A DNA stretch of 64,000 bases, from NCBI GenBank assembly GCA_017794945.1, contig CP051239.1:1240001-1304000 (forward strand). The letters are read 5' to 3'. Source of the DNA: Alcanivorax sp. (GTDB lineage Bacteria > Pseudomonadota > Gammaproteobacteria > Pseudomonadales > Alcanivoracaceae). The stretch's first letter is position 1. The number at the start of each line of letters is the position of its first letter. The position numbers were made by a program, and so were the translations under genes. The notes beneath the pieces were generated by a model, which worked only from the letters and a program-made list of their open reading frames with translations, had not been told where the DNA came from and searched no databases. Below, piece by piece: positions 53,022 through 61,482 of the stretch.

Positions 53022-54374
53022 ATGAACTGGGAACAATTGCTCAACAAGGGCCGCCTGGGACACCGCGACGCCAAGGACGAGACCGGCCGCACCGCCTTCC
53101 TGCGTGACCACGACAAGATCATCTTCTCCGGCGCCTTCCGCCGCCTGGCGCGCAAAACCCAGGTGCACCCGCTGGCCACCAACGACCACGTGCACAACCG
53201 GCTTACCCACTCCCTGGAAGTGTCCTGCGTGGGCCGCACCCTGGGGATTCGGGCCGGCGAGCGCCTGCAGGCCCTCGGCCACCTGCCGGAGGGCGCCGGC
53301 GCCACCGACCTGGGCGATATCGTGCAGTCGGCCTGCCTGGCCCACGACATCGGCAACCCGCCGTTCGGCCACACCGGCGAGCGGGCGATCCGCGCCTGGT
53401 TCCAGGAGCGCGGCCAGCGTTATCTGGACCTGCTCACGCCGGAACAGCAATCCGACCTGATCTACTTCGAGGGTAACGCCCAGGGTTTCCGCATCCTCAC
53501 CAAGAGCGAATACCACCAGTACGACGACGGCATGCGCCTGACCTACGCCACCCTGGCCACCTTCCTCAAGTACCCCTGGCTGTCGTCCCGCGCCGCCGAG
53601 GGCGGCCTCAAGCCGGGCAAGTACAGCGCCTTCCTGTCCGAGGCCGACGCCTTCCAGGAGGTGTGCGCGGCCACCGGGCTCAGGGAGCTGGCGCCCGGCC
53701 GCCATTGCCGGCATCCGCTCGCCTACCTGATGGAGGCGGCGGACGACTTCTGCTACGCGATCATTGATCTGGAAGACGGGCTGGAGATGGACCTGCTTCA
53801 CTGGGACGAGGTCTACGCCCTGCTGCAACCGGCGCTGCCGGACAACAACGAAGTGCGCCGCCTGGTCCATTCCGAGCTGCGTGACGGCCGCAAGGCGGCG
53901 CTGCTGCGCGGCAAGATCATCGAACGGTTTATCGAGGCGGGGGTCGAGGCCTTCGTCGCCAACCACCAGCCGTTGCTGGCCGGCAGCATGGACGGCGACC
54001 TGCTGCACCATTGCGAACCGGCGGTCTACGACGTGGTGGAGAACGCCAAGCAGCTGGCGCGCGGCAAGGTGTTCGAGCACCCGCGCAAGATCGAGCTGGA
54101 AATCGGCGCCTTCGAGGTGATGGGCGCCCTGCTGGACGGCCTGATCGAGGCGTCGCTGTCCCACGCCCGCGGCGCCACGCGCAACTACCGCCACGAGCGC
54201 ATCATCGACCTAATCGGCCGCCACAGCTTTCCGGACGGCCTGGCGGACATGGACGAACAGGAGCGGCTCTACCAGTGCATCATGCGGGCGCTGGATTTTC
54301 TCGCCGGCATGACCGACAACTACGCCACCTATCTGGCCAAGCAGTTCTCCGGCATGGCGGAGACGCGCTACTGA
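53022..54374 (+). CDS. dgt: deoxyguanosinetriphosphate triphosphohydrolase-like protein
   Basis: HD-superfamily dNTPase of 450 residues that cleaves dGTP to deoxyguanosine and triphosphate. Visible motifs: FRRLARKTQVHPL, NRLTHSLEVSCVGRTLG (His), ACLAHDIGNPPFGHTGE (HD) and LMEAADDFCYAIIDLEDG (Asp). The ATG at 53022 gives the family N-terminus MNWEQLLNKGRLG; the open frame extends 28 codons earlier, but those overlap the divergent promoter region. It is convergent with the hydrolase gene at 54388. Confidence 0.93.
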   Translation: MNWEQLLNKGRLGHRDAKDETGRTAFLRDHDKIIFSGAFRRLARKTQVHPLATNDHVHNRLTHSLEVSCVGRTLGIRAGERLQALGHLPEGAGATDLGDIVQSACLAHDIGNPPFGHTGERAIRAWFQERGQRYLDLLTPEQQSDLIYFEGNAQGFRILTKSEYHQYDDGMRLTYATLATFLKYPWLSSRAAEGGLKPGKYSAFLSEADAFQEVCAATGLRELAPGRHCRHPLAYLMEAADDFCYAIIDLEDGLEMDLLHWDEVYALLQPALPDNNEVRRLVHSELRDGRKAALLRGKIIERFIEAGVEAFVANHQPLLAGSMDGDLLHHCEPAVYDVVENAKQLARGKVFEHPRKIELEIGAFEVMGALLDGLIEASLSHARGATRNYRHERIIDLIGRHSFPDGLADMDEQERLYQCIMRALDFLAGMTDNYATYLAKQFSGMAETRY

Positions 54375-54387
54375 AGCACCGGGCCCG

Positions 54388-55161
54388 CTAAAGCCGCAGT
54401 GCTTCGAGTTGCTTGTTGAGGGCCTGGCTGAACGCGTCCGGCTGCTCCCACTGGGGGAAATGGCCGGGGTACGCCAGCACCGTTTCGGTGACGCGGCCGG
54501 CGCAACGCTGGCGCGCGGCTTCCGGAATCATTTCGCCGTTGATCGCGAACAGCGGCGCCGTCACGGCGGCGAACGCGGGCTCCGGGTTCCAGCGCAACAG
54601 GTCGCCCCAAAGCGGCAGCATTTTATCGGCGGGCGCGGAGGCCATCTGGCCGCCGAGCGCCTGTTTGCGGTGCTCCGGCATGGCGTCGGAGGTGTTGGCG
54701 TCCACCAGCCTGCCCACCGCCGCCGGGAAATCCTCGTGGAAGCCGCGCTCGATGCCGGCGGCGTCGTCCTCGGTCAAATCGCCGTAGGGAATGATGAAGG
54801 TGTCGACGAACACCACGGCGGCCACGGATTCCAGCAGCGCCGCCGCTTCCAGGGCCACGGCGCCGCCCATGGAGTGGCCCACCAGCACCACCCGGCCTGG
54901 CCGCCGGGCACGCACCAGGTCGGCGATATCCCGCGCCATGCCGGCCACCGTCCAGGTGCCCGGGGTCGCGGCGGAGTCGCCATGGCCGGGAAGATCCGGC
55001 GCCAGAAAACTTACCGTCTCCGGCGCGCTGTCCAGGTAGGCGTGCCAGTCGCCGCGCCGGCAGCACCAGCCGTGCACCAGCACCACCAGGGTGTCGCCGG
55101 CGCCGTTCTTCTCGGTGGCCGCCAGCCGGCGCCCGTCACTCAGTATGACTTCCCGTTCCAA
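54388..55161 (-). CDS. alpha/beta hydrolase
   Basis: A 257-residue esterase-like hydrolase: oxyanion loop VVLVHGWCCRRGDW, DLPGHGDSA, nucleophile elbow LVGHSMGGAVALEAA and C-terminal His in YPGHFPQWEQPDAF. I choose the TTG at 55161, which has AGGGGG at good spacing and begins at the first strand (MEREVILSDGRRLAA); the ATG at 55224 lacks a ribosome site and would overlap the GGCT gene by 89 bp. Even so the overlap is 26 bp, pointing to co-translation with GGCT. Confidence 0.85.
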   Translation of the reverse strand: MEREVILSDGRRLAATEKNGAGDTLVVLVHGWCCRRGDWHAYLDSAPETVSFLAPDLPGHGDSAATPGTWTVAGMARDIADLVRARRPGRVVLVGHSMGGAVALEAAALLESVAAVVFVDTFIIPYGDLTEDDAAGIERGFHEDFPAAVGRLVDANTSDAMPEHRKQALGGQMASAPADKMLPLWGDLLRWNPEPAFAAVTAPLFAINGEMIPEAARQRCAGRVTETVLAYPGHFPQWEQPDAFSQALNKQLEALRL

Positions 55162-55540
55162 GTTGTTTCCCCCTAAGCGGATAAAAGGCTCGATGCGCCA
55201 GCGGACGGCGCCGCCAGTCGCCATGGTGCAGTGGCCGCCCGGCCGGGGCGCTGGCGCGCAGGTACACCCAGGCGCGCCCCCAGGGCGTGTCGATCAGGCG
55301 CCGCTGGTAGTCAGCCGGATAGCCCTCAAGCACGTCCAGGCGCTGCAGAATCAGGCGGCTGATCCGATACACCTCGCCGGTCACGGCGGTGCGGCCACCC
55401 GCCGACAGCACCGGGTAAGGGCCCAGATCGATCAGCGTGAAGCGTGGCGGCGTGGTCCACCGGCCGAGACATGACGCGCCCTTCAGCCAGGCGTGGTTGC
55501 TCTCCCCGGCCAGCAGCGTGCCGTAGACGAACACTCTCAA
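55136..55540 (-). CDS. gamma-glutamylcyclotransferase (GGCT/AIG2) fold protein
   Basis: A 134-residue GGCT-fold protein with the entry motif VFVYGTLLAGESNHAWL, substrate loop GPYPVLSAGG, the catalytic Glu region VTGEVYRI and DVLEGYP with YQRRLIDTPWG. It may cyclise gamma-glutamyl or related amides to pyroglutamate. The TTG at 55540 is taken as start because GGAG lies eight bases upstream and the motif then begins at residue 4, as usual; a codon at 55606 would add 22 residues. Overlaps the hydrolase gene by 26 bp. Confidence 0.82.
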   Translation of the reverse strand: MRVFVYGTLLAGESNHAWLKGASCLGRWTTPPRFTLIDLGPYPVLSAGGRTAVTGEVYRISRLILQRLDVLEGYPADYQRRLIDTPWGRAWVYLRASAPAGRPLHHGDWRRRPLAHRAFYPLRGKQLGTGSHTE

Positions 55541-55692
55541 GAAAACGTCTCCACCCGTGACGGCAGCGTAATTCGCGGTGTCGGCATTTTGCGGTCGGTA
55601 GTCCAATCGTTACGTTGACGCGGCGGCGACGCCGGCGCGCTTTGTTTTGTGACATAGTTGGTCGTGGGGGACAAGAACACATTGGGGGTTTT

Positions 55693-56868
55693 ATGGAAGG
55701 TTCGGGCAGGCTGCCTTACACCGGGGCGGGCCATCAGGCGCTTCTGGATACGCTTTACGCCACACCCACGGATCAGTCACTCTGGCGCGGCTTTCTCCAG
55801 CAGCTGGTCGCCGTCAGCCAATCCCGGTCGGCCCGCCTGCTGGTGCTCGACAAGGCGGCGGAGACGGTGCGCTCCAGCAGCAAAATCAATATCGACGACC
55901 GCGCCCACCAGAACTACGTGGATCATTTCGTCAACACCTGCCCCTGGCGGCCGGAACTGAAGGAGAAGCCCGCCGGCCGCCTGTACTCCACCTACCTGGA
56001 TTTTTCCTGCCGTCAGCGTCGTTTTTACAAGACCGAGTTCTATAACGACTGGGCCCGCAAGCTGGATATCCACCACGGCGTCTGCGGTACCGTCTACCAG
56101 ACCGATGAATACACCATCCAGCTGCTGGTGCAGCGCACCGGCGGACAGGGCCCCTACCAGGCCCAGGACACCGCCTGGTTCAATGAACTGGTGCCCCATG
56201 TGCGCCGGGCCATCGATCTGACCCGCCATCTCCACCAACTGGAATGGAGCAACGGCGGTGGCCGGCTGGCCGGGCACCGGCCGTACGCGGTGCTGGGCCA
56301 CGGCGGCCGGGTGGCATTCCTTTGCGACCGGGCCCAGGCGCTGATCGCCAAGGAGGAGGCGCTGAGCTGTCGGCATGGGCGTCTGGCACCGAAACGGCAG
56401 GACCTCCGCGAGCGTTTCATGGCGCTGGTGAACGAGGTGATCGTCGGCGCGGGCCGGGACTGGCGCCACCCGGGAGGCACCGTCACCCTGCCCCGGCGCG
56501 GCGGCGGCCAGCTGGTGTGCATGGTCAGCCCGATGGCACCGGAAAACAGCGCCGCTCTGCTGGCGCCGGAAGGTCGCGCGCTGGTGTACTTTCATGCGCC
56601 CGAGTACGAAGGCGCCGTGGACGAGCGGCAGATCGCCGAGCTGTTTGATCTGACCCCGGCGGAAGCCCGCGTGGCCCGGGCCATCGCCGAAGGCGGCGAC
56701 CTCAAGACCCTGGCGGCCGGTCTGTCGTTGTCGGTGGATACGCTGCGCGGGCAGCTGAAGTCGGTGTTCCGGAAAACCGGCACCCGTCGGCAGAACGAAC
56801 TGGCGGCGAGGATTCTCCGCTCGCCGGCCCTGCGCGCCGCGGAAACGCTGCCGATCAAACTGTCCTAG
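55693..56868 (+). CDS. LuxR family transcriptional regulator
   Basis: A 391-residue regulator. The C-terminal 60 residues form the LuxR helix-turn-helix (LFDLTPAEARVARAIAEGG, LAAGLSLSVDTLRGQLKSVF, RKTGTRRQNELAARIL). The N-terminal part is an unassigned sensor region, possibly GAF/PAS-like, with a Cys/Trp-rich section around WRPELKEKPAGRLYSTYLDF. No receiver domain and no autoinducer-binding WYDPW-type motif. Start at 55693 after GGGGG. The target is unknown; the divergent GGCT gene (152 bp) is a candidate. Confidence 0.85.
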   Translation: MEGSGRLPYTGAGHQALLDTLYATPTDQSLWRGFLQQLVAVSQSRSARLLVLDKAAETVRSSSKINIDDRAHQNYVDHFVNTCPWRPELKEKPAGRLYSTYLDFSCRQRRFYKTEFYNDWARKLDIHHGVCGTVYQTDEYTIQLLVQRTGGQGPYQAQDTAWFNELVPHVRRAIDLTRHLHQLEWSNGGGRLAGHRPYAVLGHGGRVAFLCDRAQALIAKEEALSCRHGRLAPKRQDLRERFMALVNEVIVGAGRDWRHPGGTVTLPRRGGGQLVCMVSPMAPENSAALLAPEGRALVYFHAPEYEGAVDERQIAELFDLTPAEARVARAIAEGGDLKTLAAGLSLSVDTLRGQLKSVFRKTGTRRQNELAARILRSPALRAAETLPIKLS

Positions 56869-56874
56869 CGCCGC

Positions 56875-57774
56875 TCAGTCGATCAGCGGCAGCCGGTGCT
56901 CCAGGGTGGCGGCCCGCACCGCGTCGGGGATGCGGATTTCCGTGGCCAGGGGCAGATGGTCGGAAAGCAGGCAGTCGGTGAGCACCCGGCTGTGGCTGAC
57001 CTCCAGCTCGGGGGACGCCAGGATATGGTCGATGTGCCGGTCCGGGGCCCAGCTCGGGAAGGTGTTCAGGTCGCCCTCCACGGCGCGCAGGCCCAGCTCC
57101 GCCAGCGGCGAACTGCCCAGGTGCTCCAGCCGGCAGTTGAAATCACCCACCACCACGGCGTAACGGAACGGCGACAGCAGGCGGGTGATGTAGGCCAACT
57201 GGGTGTTGCGCATTTTCTCGCCCAGCGCCAGGTGCACCACCGCCAGCACCAGCGGCTCCACCGGGTGGCCGAACTTGACCAGGATCACGCCGCGCCCGGG
57301 CAGGCCGGGGAGGATGTGGTCCTCCACGGAATAGGGCGTCAGGCGGCTCAGAAAGCCGTTGCTGAACTGGCCCAGCCGGCCCAGGTTGCGGTTGAGTTGC
57401 TGATGCCAGAAGGGGAAATCGGCCAGGGACGCCAGATGGACCAGTTGATTCACGTTGCGTGAACGCAAACTGCCGCCATCCACCTCCTGCAGGCCGACCA
57501 CATCGAAATGGCGAACCACATCGGCGATCTGCTCGATGGTCTCGACACTGCGCGGGTGCGCCACCAGATGCTTCCAGCTGCCGGTGAAATACTCCCGGAA
57601 CCGGCTGGTGCCGATGCCCGCCTGAATGTTGAAGCTCAGCAGCCTGAGGGTGTCATCCGGCAGGGTGATCTCGCGCACCCGGCGGGTGCGGCGGTGGCCT
57701 TCGCGTGCGAAGGAAAACCCGGCGGGCCGGGTTTTCCAGGACTGGTACGCGGTTCGCGCGCGCTCCAACAGCAT
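56875..57774 (-). CDS. endonuclease/exonuclease/phosphatase (EEP) family protein
   Basis: A 299-residue metal-dependent phosphoesterase of the exonuclease III/DNase I fold. Motifs: LRLLSFNIQAGIG (Asn), VVGLQEVDGGS (Glu), HLALGEKMRNTQ, VVVGDFNCRLEHL (Asp, Asn), and SDHLPLATEI (Asp-His pair). The N-terminal 30 residues are basic without a membrane helix. It lies downstream of dsbA on the same strand, as in Pseudomonas. Substrate may be a lipid headgroup or nucleic acid. Confidence 0.9.
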   Translation of the reverse strand: MLLERARTAYQSWKTRPAGFSFAREGHRRTRRVREITLPDDTLRLLSFNIQAGIGTSRFREYFTGSWKHLVAHPRSVETIEQIADVVRHFDVVGLQEVDGGSLRSRNVNQLVHLASLADFPFWHQQLNRNLGRLGQFSNGFLSRLTPYSVEDHILPGLPGRGVILVKFGHPVEPLVLAVVHLALGEKMRNTQLAYITRLLSPFRYAVVVGDFNCRLEHLGSSPLAELGLRAVEGDLNTFPSWAPDRHIDHILASPELEVSHSRVLTDCLLSDHLPLATEIRIPDAVRAATLEHRLPLID

Positions 57775-57796
57775 TCAGCTTGAACTCCCGAAAGGG

Positions 57797-58435
57797 CTAG
57801 CGGCGTTCCTTCTTCACCAGGAAGTCGATCACGTCGAACATTTCCTGATTGTTACGCAGGCCGTCGCGAAGAATCAGATACTTCCCGTTGACCACGAAGG
57901 ACGGTACGCCGCGGATCTGGTAGTCGCGGGCCAGCGCGTCGGTCTGACGCAGCTTGGTGGACACCCCGAAAGAGCTGTAGAGCTGGTTGAACTCATCCTC
58001 TTCCACGCCGTATTTAGCGAAGAAGTCGGCCAGCGCGGTGGGGGTGAACAGCGGCTCCCGGTGCTTGTGAATGGCGTCGAACAGGGGTTTGTGGATCTCA
58101 TCCACCTTGTCGAGGATGTCCGCCACATAGTAGGCGCGGGCCAGGGGCTCCGCGTTCTGCAGGAAGGTCACCGGCGAGCGGACGTAGTTAACGTGCTCCG
58201 GCTTGTCTTCCAGCCAGTCCTCGATCACCGGCTCCAGACTGAAGCAATGCGGGCAGATGTAGGAGAAGAACTCGCGCACTTCCACCTGACCGGGCTCGTC
58301 CACATTGCCGGGATTATCCAGAACCTTGTAGTGGGTCCCTTCCGCGTAGCGGGCGTGCTCGCCGCCGGATTCCTGTGCCCAGGCCGCCGCCGTCAGAGTC
58401 AGGCCGAGCAGCACCGCCATAACCGTTCGCAACAT
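57797..58435 (-). CDS. dsbA: thiol:disulfide interchange protein DsbA
   Basis: Periplasmic disulfide oxidase (212 residues). Signal peptide MLRTVMAVLLGLTLTAAAWA; thioredoxin-fold active site CPHC at 61-64 in FFSYICPHCFSLEP; cis-Pro loop GVPSFVV. A helical insertion between matches the family. AAGGAGAA is upstream of the ATG. Located between cytochrome c4 and the EEP gene, an order conserved in pseudomonads. The terminator at 58572 separates it from the cytochrome genes. Confidence 0.95.
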   Translation of the reverse strand: MLRTVMAVLLGLTLTAAAWAQESGGEHARYAEGTHYKVLDNPGNVDEPGQVEVREFFSYICPHCFSLEPVIEDWLEDKPEHVNYVRSPVTFLQNAEPLARAYYVADILDKVDEIHKPLFDAIHKHREPLFTPTALADFFAKYGVEEDEFNQLYSSFGVSTKLRQTDALARDYQIRGVPSFVVNGKYLILRDGLRNNQEMFDVIDFLVKKERR

Positions 58436-58571
58436 GAGGTTCTCCTTGTTGTTGGCTGTTCCACTTTGATCGTGGCAGATAGGACCGTGATAACGCGAAA
58501 ACGCTCCCCACGGTCACGGAAAGTTGCATTATTACCGCATTGGCGCCGTCTTGCCCATGAACGGCGGCCAC

Positions 58572-58598
58572 AAAAAAGGCAGCCGGAGGCTGCCTTTT
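58572..58598 (-). terminator. intrinsic terminator of the cytochrome c5-c4 unit
   Basis: AAAAGGCAGCC/GGCTGCCTTTT with loop GGA; on the minus strand it ends in six T. It stands 24 bp after the cytochrome c4 stop. Confidence 0.92.
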
Positions 58599-58622
58599 CG
58601 CTGAACGCCGATCAACAGCGGG

Positions 58623-59279
58623 TTATTCGTCGCTGTCGCGCTCCGGCGCGGAGAGACCCGCCACGAAGCTGGAGACCGCCTGGATCTGGGCATCGCTCAT
58701 CTTCGCCGCCAGGGTGCGCATCATCGCCTGGGGATCGTTGTCACGCTTGGCCATGTCGCCGATGTCCTCGCGGCCGACGGCGCGGAACGCTTTCAGCTGG
58801 CTTTCCGTGTAGGCGGGCTGCTGGCCGGCCAGTGCCGGGAAACCGGCGGCGTCGACGCCCTGACCGGCGGGGCCGTGACAACCGGCGCAGGCGGGGATGC
58901 CCTGCTCCACGTCGCCACCGCGATAGATACGCTCGCCCATTTCCACCAGGTCCGGCTTCACCTGGCCGGTTTTCACGGACTGCTCGGTGAAGAAGGCGGC
59001 CAGGTCCTGCATGTCCTGCTCGCTCAGATTGGCGGCCTGGCCCTGCATGATGGCGTTCTCGCGCTCACCGGATTTGTAGGCCTTAAGCTGCTTGATCAGG
59101 TAGCGCTCGCCCTGCCCCGCCAGACTCGGGTACTGGCCGGAGGGGGAATTGCCGTCCGGGCCATGGCAGGCCGCGCATACCTGGGCTTTCTCTTTACCGG
59201 CTTCCGGGTCGCCCTCGGCCAGGGCGAAGGGGGTGGCCACCACGGCAGCCAACAGCACGAACAGCTTGAAACACTTCAT
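58623..59279 (-). CDS. cytochrome c4 (diheme)
   Basis: A 218-residue periplasmic diheme cytochrome: signal peptide (MKCFKLFVLLAAVVATPFALA), heme 1 CAACHGPDGNS and heme 2 CAGCHGPAGQG in two homologous halves, each with a later Met ligand (NAIMQGQAANL; PQAMMRTLAAKM). Such cytochromes feed cbb3-type oxidases. It lies 23 bp after the cytochrome c5 gene on the same strand and ends in a terminator, giving a two-gene cytochrome unit. Confidence 0.95.
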   Translation of the reverse strand: MKCFKLFVLLAAVVATPFALAEGDPEAGKEKAQVCAACHGPDGNSPSGQYPSLAGQGERYLIKQLKAYKSGERENAIMQGQAANLSEQDMQDLAAFFTEQSVKTGQVKPDLVEMGERIYRGGDVEQGIPACAGCHGPAGQGVDAAGFPALAGQQPAYTESQLKAFRAVGREDIGDMAKRDNDPQAMMRTLAAKMSDAQIQAVSSFVAGLSAPERDSDE

Positions 59280-59302
59280 GGCCTTTCCTTCAAGAGCAGG
59301 GA

Positions 59303-59599
59303 TTACTTGGTCATGTATTCAATAAGAGCACGATAATCTTCTTTGGAGCAGTCGCCGCACATGCCGCCCGGGGGCATGGCGTTGTAGCCCTCCTCGACGT
59401 GCTTGACCAGCGTGTCCATGCCTTTGTCCATGCGCGGCTTCCAGGCGGCCTGGTCCCCGGTTTTGGGGGCGCCGGCGGCACCGCTGGCATGGCAGTAGGT
59501 GCAGCTCTGATCATAGAGCTCTTTGACGGATTCGGCCTGGGCACCGGCCGACAGGCTCATAGCGATGGCGATGGCGAGCCCCGTGGCAAAACCTTTCAT
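59303..59599 (-). CDS. cytochrome c5
   Basis: A 98-residue monoheme cytochrome with signal peptide (MKGFATGLAIAIAMSLSAGAQA), heme site CTYCH, GAAGAPKTGDQAAW, an axial Met in YNAMPPGG and the CGDC disulfide of the family. The start at 59599 has GGGGAGA upstream. It is close in sequence to the protein encoded at 7203 and forms an operon with cytochrome c4, expressed from the promoter near 59717. Confidence 0.93.
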   Translation of the reverse strand: MKGFATGLAIAIAMSLSAGAQAESVKELYDQSCTYCHASGAAGAPKTGDQAAWKPRMDKGMDTLVKHVEEGYNAMPPGGMCGDCSKEDYRALIEYMTK

Positions 59600-59716
59600 G
59601 TGAATCTCCCCATGAGCTGGCGACATGCTGGCTTACTCAGGCGTCGGCGCCGAATTTGCCTTTGCACACAAACACCTGTAGAACGTCGGCCGCACGGCGA
59701 ACGCGCGACGGCGCAC

Positions 59717-59745
59717 ATTATATACTAGAGGTTCGCTCCCGTCAT
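59717..59745 (-). promoter_or_regulatory. sigma-70 promoter of the cytochrome c5-c4 operon
   Basis: On the minus strand, ATGACG (-35, 59740-59745) and a perfect TATAAT (-10, 59717-59722) are 17 bp apart. Transcription would start near 59710, about 110 bp before the cytochrome c5 start codon. Confidence 0.65.
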
Positions 59746-59799
59746 ATGCCTTATTAAAGGCGCGGGTATTCGCTGTCCGCGCTCACTGAGAGACCGATA

Positions 59800-60429
59800 A
59801 TGGCCCAAGATCCGACCCAGCGCCTTCTCCACCAGGCCCGCTTCCTGAAAAGCGCCCAGAACGTGGAACAGTGCCCCCCGGACGCGGGTTTCGAGGTGGC
59901 CTTCGCCGGCCGCTCCAACGCCGGCAAATCCAGCGCCATCAACCGCCTCACCGGCCAGCGAACCCTGGCGCGCACCTCCAAGACCCCGGGCCGCACCCAG
60001 CTGCTGAACTTCTTCGAGCTGGACGAGGAGCGGCGCCTGGTGGACCTGCCCGGCTACGGCTACGCCAAGGTGGACAAGGTGACCCGCCAGCAATGGCAGC
60101 GCGACCTGGACGATTATCTGGCGCGCCGGCAAAGCCTCACCGGGCTGGTGCTGCTGATGGACATCCGCCATCCGCTCAAGGATTTCGACCGTCTGATTCT
60201 GGAATGGTCGGCGCGCGCCGGCATGCCGCTGCACCTGCTGATCACCAAGGCGGACAAACTCAAGTACGGCGCCGCCAAGAACACCCTGCTGCAGGTGCTC
60301 AAGGACGTCCGTGATCACCCGGCGCCGCTCAGCGCCCAGCTGTTTTCCGCCACCAACGGCAGCGGCTGCGACGAGGCCTGGCGCCAGCTCGGCACCTGGC
60401 TGGCGGTGCCGCCGGACCCGGCGGACTGA
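59800..60429 (+). CDS. engB: ribosome biogenesis GTPase EngB/YihA
   Basis: Essential 209-residue GTPase acting in 50S assembly. G motifs: G1 [10 protein letters not shown]2 around [10 protein letters not shown]3 DLPGYG, G4 TKADKL and G5 SATNG. AGAG stands upstream of the ATG. It is divergent from the cytochrome c5 gene (200 bp), the same neighbourhood as in Pseudomonas. A 440-bp region with a candidate small RNA follows it. Confidence 0.95.
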   Translation: MAQDPTQRLLHQARFLKSAQNVEQCPPDAGFEVAFAGRSNAGKSSAINRLTGQRTLARTSKTPGRTQLLNFFELDEERRLVDLPGYGYAKVDKVTRQQWQRDLDDYLARRQSLTGLVLLMDIRHPLKDFDRLILEWSARAGMPLHLLITKADKLKYGAAKNTLLQVLKDVRDHPAPLSAQLFSATNGSGCDEAWRQLGTWLAVPPDPAD

Positions 60430-60552
60430 CCGGGTCCGTCACTCCGGCGACGTTTTACGACACCGCTCTGGCGCAGAGGCGGCGCCGGCCAAAGCGTGCC
60501 GATTCAGTGTAACCCACTGACATAAAACGTCTTTTACCGATTTCCAAAAACA

Positions 60553-60567
60553 GGCATGCCTCTTGCT
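60553..60567 (+). promoter_or_regulatory. sigma-54 promoter-like element
   Basis: GGCATG-CCTC-TTGCT matches the -24/-12 consensus TGGCACG-N4-TTGCW: the GG (60553-60554) and GC (60565-60566) are exactly spaced, with only the leading T and one internal C differing. Transcription would start near 60578. Confidence 0.55.
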
Positions 60568-60577
60568 TCAGTGAACG

Positions 60578-60811
60578 GCAAGAAGAAGGAAGAGGGGAAG
60601 TCCCACTTTACAGTGGGCAAAAAAAATCCCTGGCAGCAAGTGGGGGAAGGGAACGACTGCGCTGCCAGGGAGGCTTGCCGCCCCAGCCTCCTGGGGGAGA
60701 GACCGGGGTGTCCAGAAGCTACGAACCGGTGAGGGTACTGGGGGATCGGGGGTACCGGTCCATAGCTATTGATTAGGACTGGCCGCCTTTGGAAAAAGTT
60801 TCCACGTCCTA
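60578..60811 (+). ncRNA. candidate structured small RNA downstream of engB
   Basis: The 440 bp between engB and the antiporter genes hold no supported protein gene. From the putative start at 60578 the transcript would carry AAGAAGAA (60580-60587), a hairpin 60602-60617 (CCCACT/AGTGGG) followed by eight A, a 10-bp perfect stem CCCTGGCAGC/GCTGCCAGGG (60628-60637 / 60661-60670) and a final TAGGAC/GTCCTA hairpin (60774-60811) with an inner GGAAA/TTTCC stem. The single-stranded A-rich AAnAAnAA-type motifs recall Hfq/Crc-binding RNAs such as CrcZ. Extent and existence of the transcript are unproven; no strong terminator is seen. Confidence 0.45.
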
Positions 60812-60869
60812 ATACCTTTTACAAATTTCATAATTCCTGCACAACAAGCACTATTAAACCCGCTTGCGG

Positions 60870-61202
60870 CTACTGCTTCCAGGGGCCGCCGCGGGTATCT
60901 TCCCGGCGCTTCAGATTGCGGTGCATGGCCGCCTTGGCCAGCATGTGCGCCGATACCGGTGCGGTGATAAACAGGAACAGAACGATCAGCACTTCCTGGA
61001 GCTGCAACGCCCGCTCCTGCCAGGAGAAAAACAGCAGCGACCCGAGAATGGTGCCGCCCACGCCCAGGGTGCTGGCTTTGGTCGGGCCGTGCAGACGCAG
61101 ATAAAAATCCGAAAGCCGCACCAGGCCGATGGACCCCACCAGCGCAAACACCGCCCCGACCAGAATGAAGGCACTGACCAGAAATTCAACGATCTCGTTC
61201 AT
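60870..61202 (-). CDS. mnhG: monovalent cation/H+ antiporter subunit G
   Basis: Small 110-residue subunit with three membrane helices (FLVSAFILVGAVFALVGSIGLVRL, KASTLGVGGTILGSLLFF, VLIVLFLFITAPVSAHMLAKAAM) of the Mrp/Mnh/Pha-type Na+(K+)/H+ antiporter. The RLHGPTKASTLG motif is diagnostic. Start at 61202, chosen before the first helix; the frame is open ten codons earlier into mnhF. It is the last gene of the operon. Confidence 0.93.
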   Translation of the reverse strand: MNEIVEFLVSAFILVGAVFALVGSIGLVRLSDFYLRLHGPTKASTLGVGGTILGSLLFFSWQERALQLQEVLIVLFLFITAPVSAHMLAKAAMHRNLKRREDTRGGPWKQ

Positions 61203-61212
61203 AGTGTCGTCC

Positions 61213-61482
61213 CTACTCGATGATGTCGCCACGCAACATGTATTTGGCCACCGCCACGGTGCTCACGAAGCCGATCAACGCGATCAGCATGGCGGCCTCG
61301 AAATAGAGCTTGCTGTCCGAGGAAATGCCGTACAGCACGATCAGCCCGATGGTGTTGATGTACATGGTGTCCAGGGCCAGGGCCCGGTCCGGCAGCGTGG
61401 GCCCGCGCAACAACCGGTACAGGTTGAGCAGCAGGGCCAGCACGAACAGCCCGAAGGCAATCGTCAGCGCGGTCTCTAGCAT
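61213..61482 (-). CDS. mnhF: monovalent cation/H+ antiporter subunit F
   Basis: An 89-residue three-helix subunit of the Mnh/Mrp complex. RLLRGPTLPDRALALDTMYINTIGLIVLYG is the family signature with conserved Pro-Asp. It overlaps mnhE by 7 bp and is followed by mnhG after 10 bp. Confidence 0.93.
   Translation of the reverse strand: MLETALTIAFGLFVLALLLNLYRLLRGPTLPDRALALDTMYINTIGLIVLYGISSDSKLYFEAAMLIALIGFVSTVAVAKYMLRGDIIE

Noticed and set aside
60602..60626. Hairpin CCCACT/AGTGGG followed by eight A as a terminator
   Set aside because: The A-run is on the wrong side: on the plus strand it is not a T-run, and on the minus strand the T-run precedes the stem.
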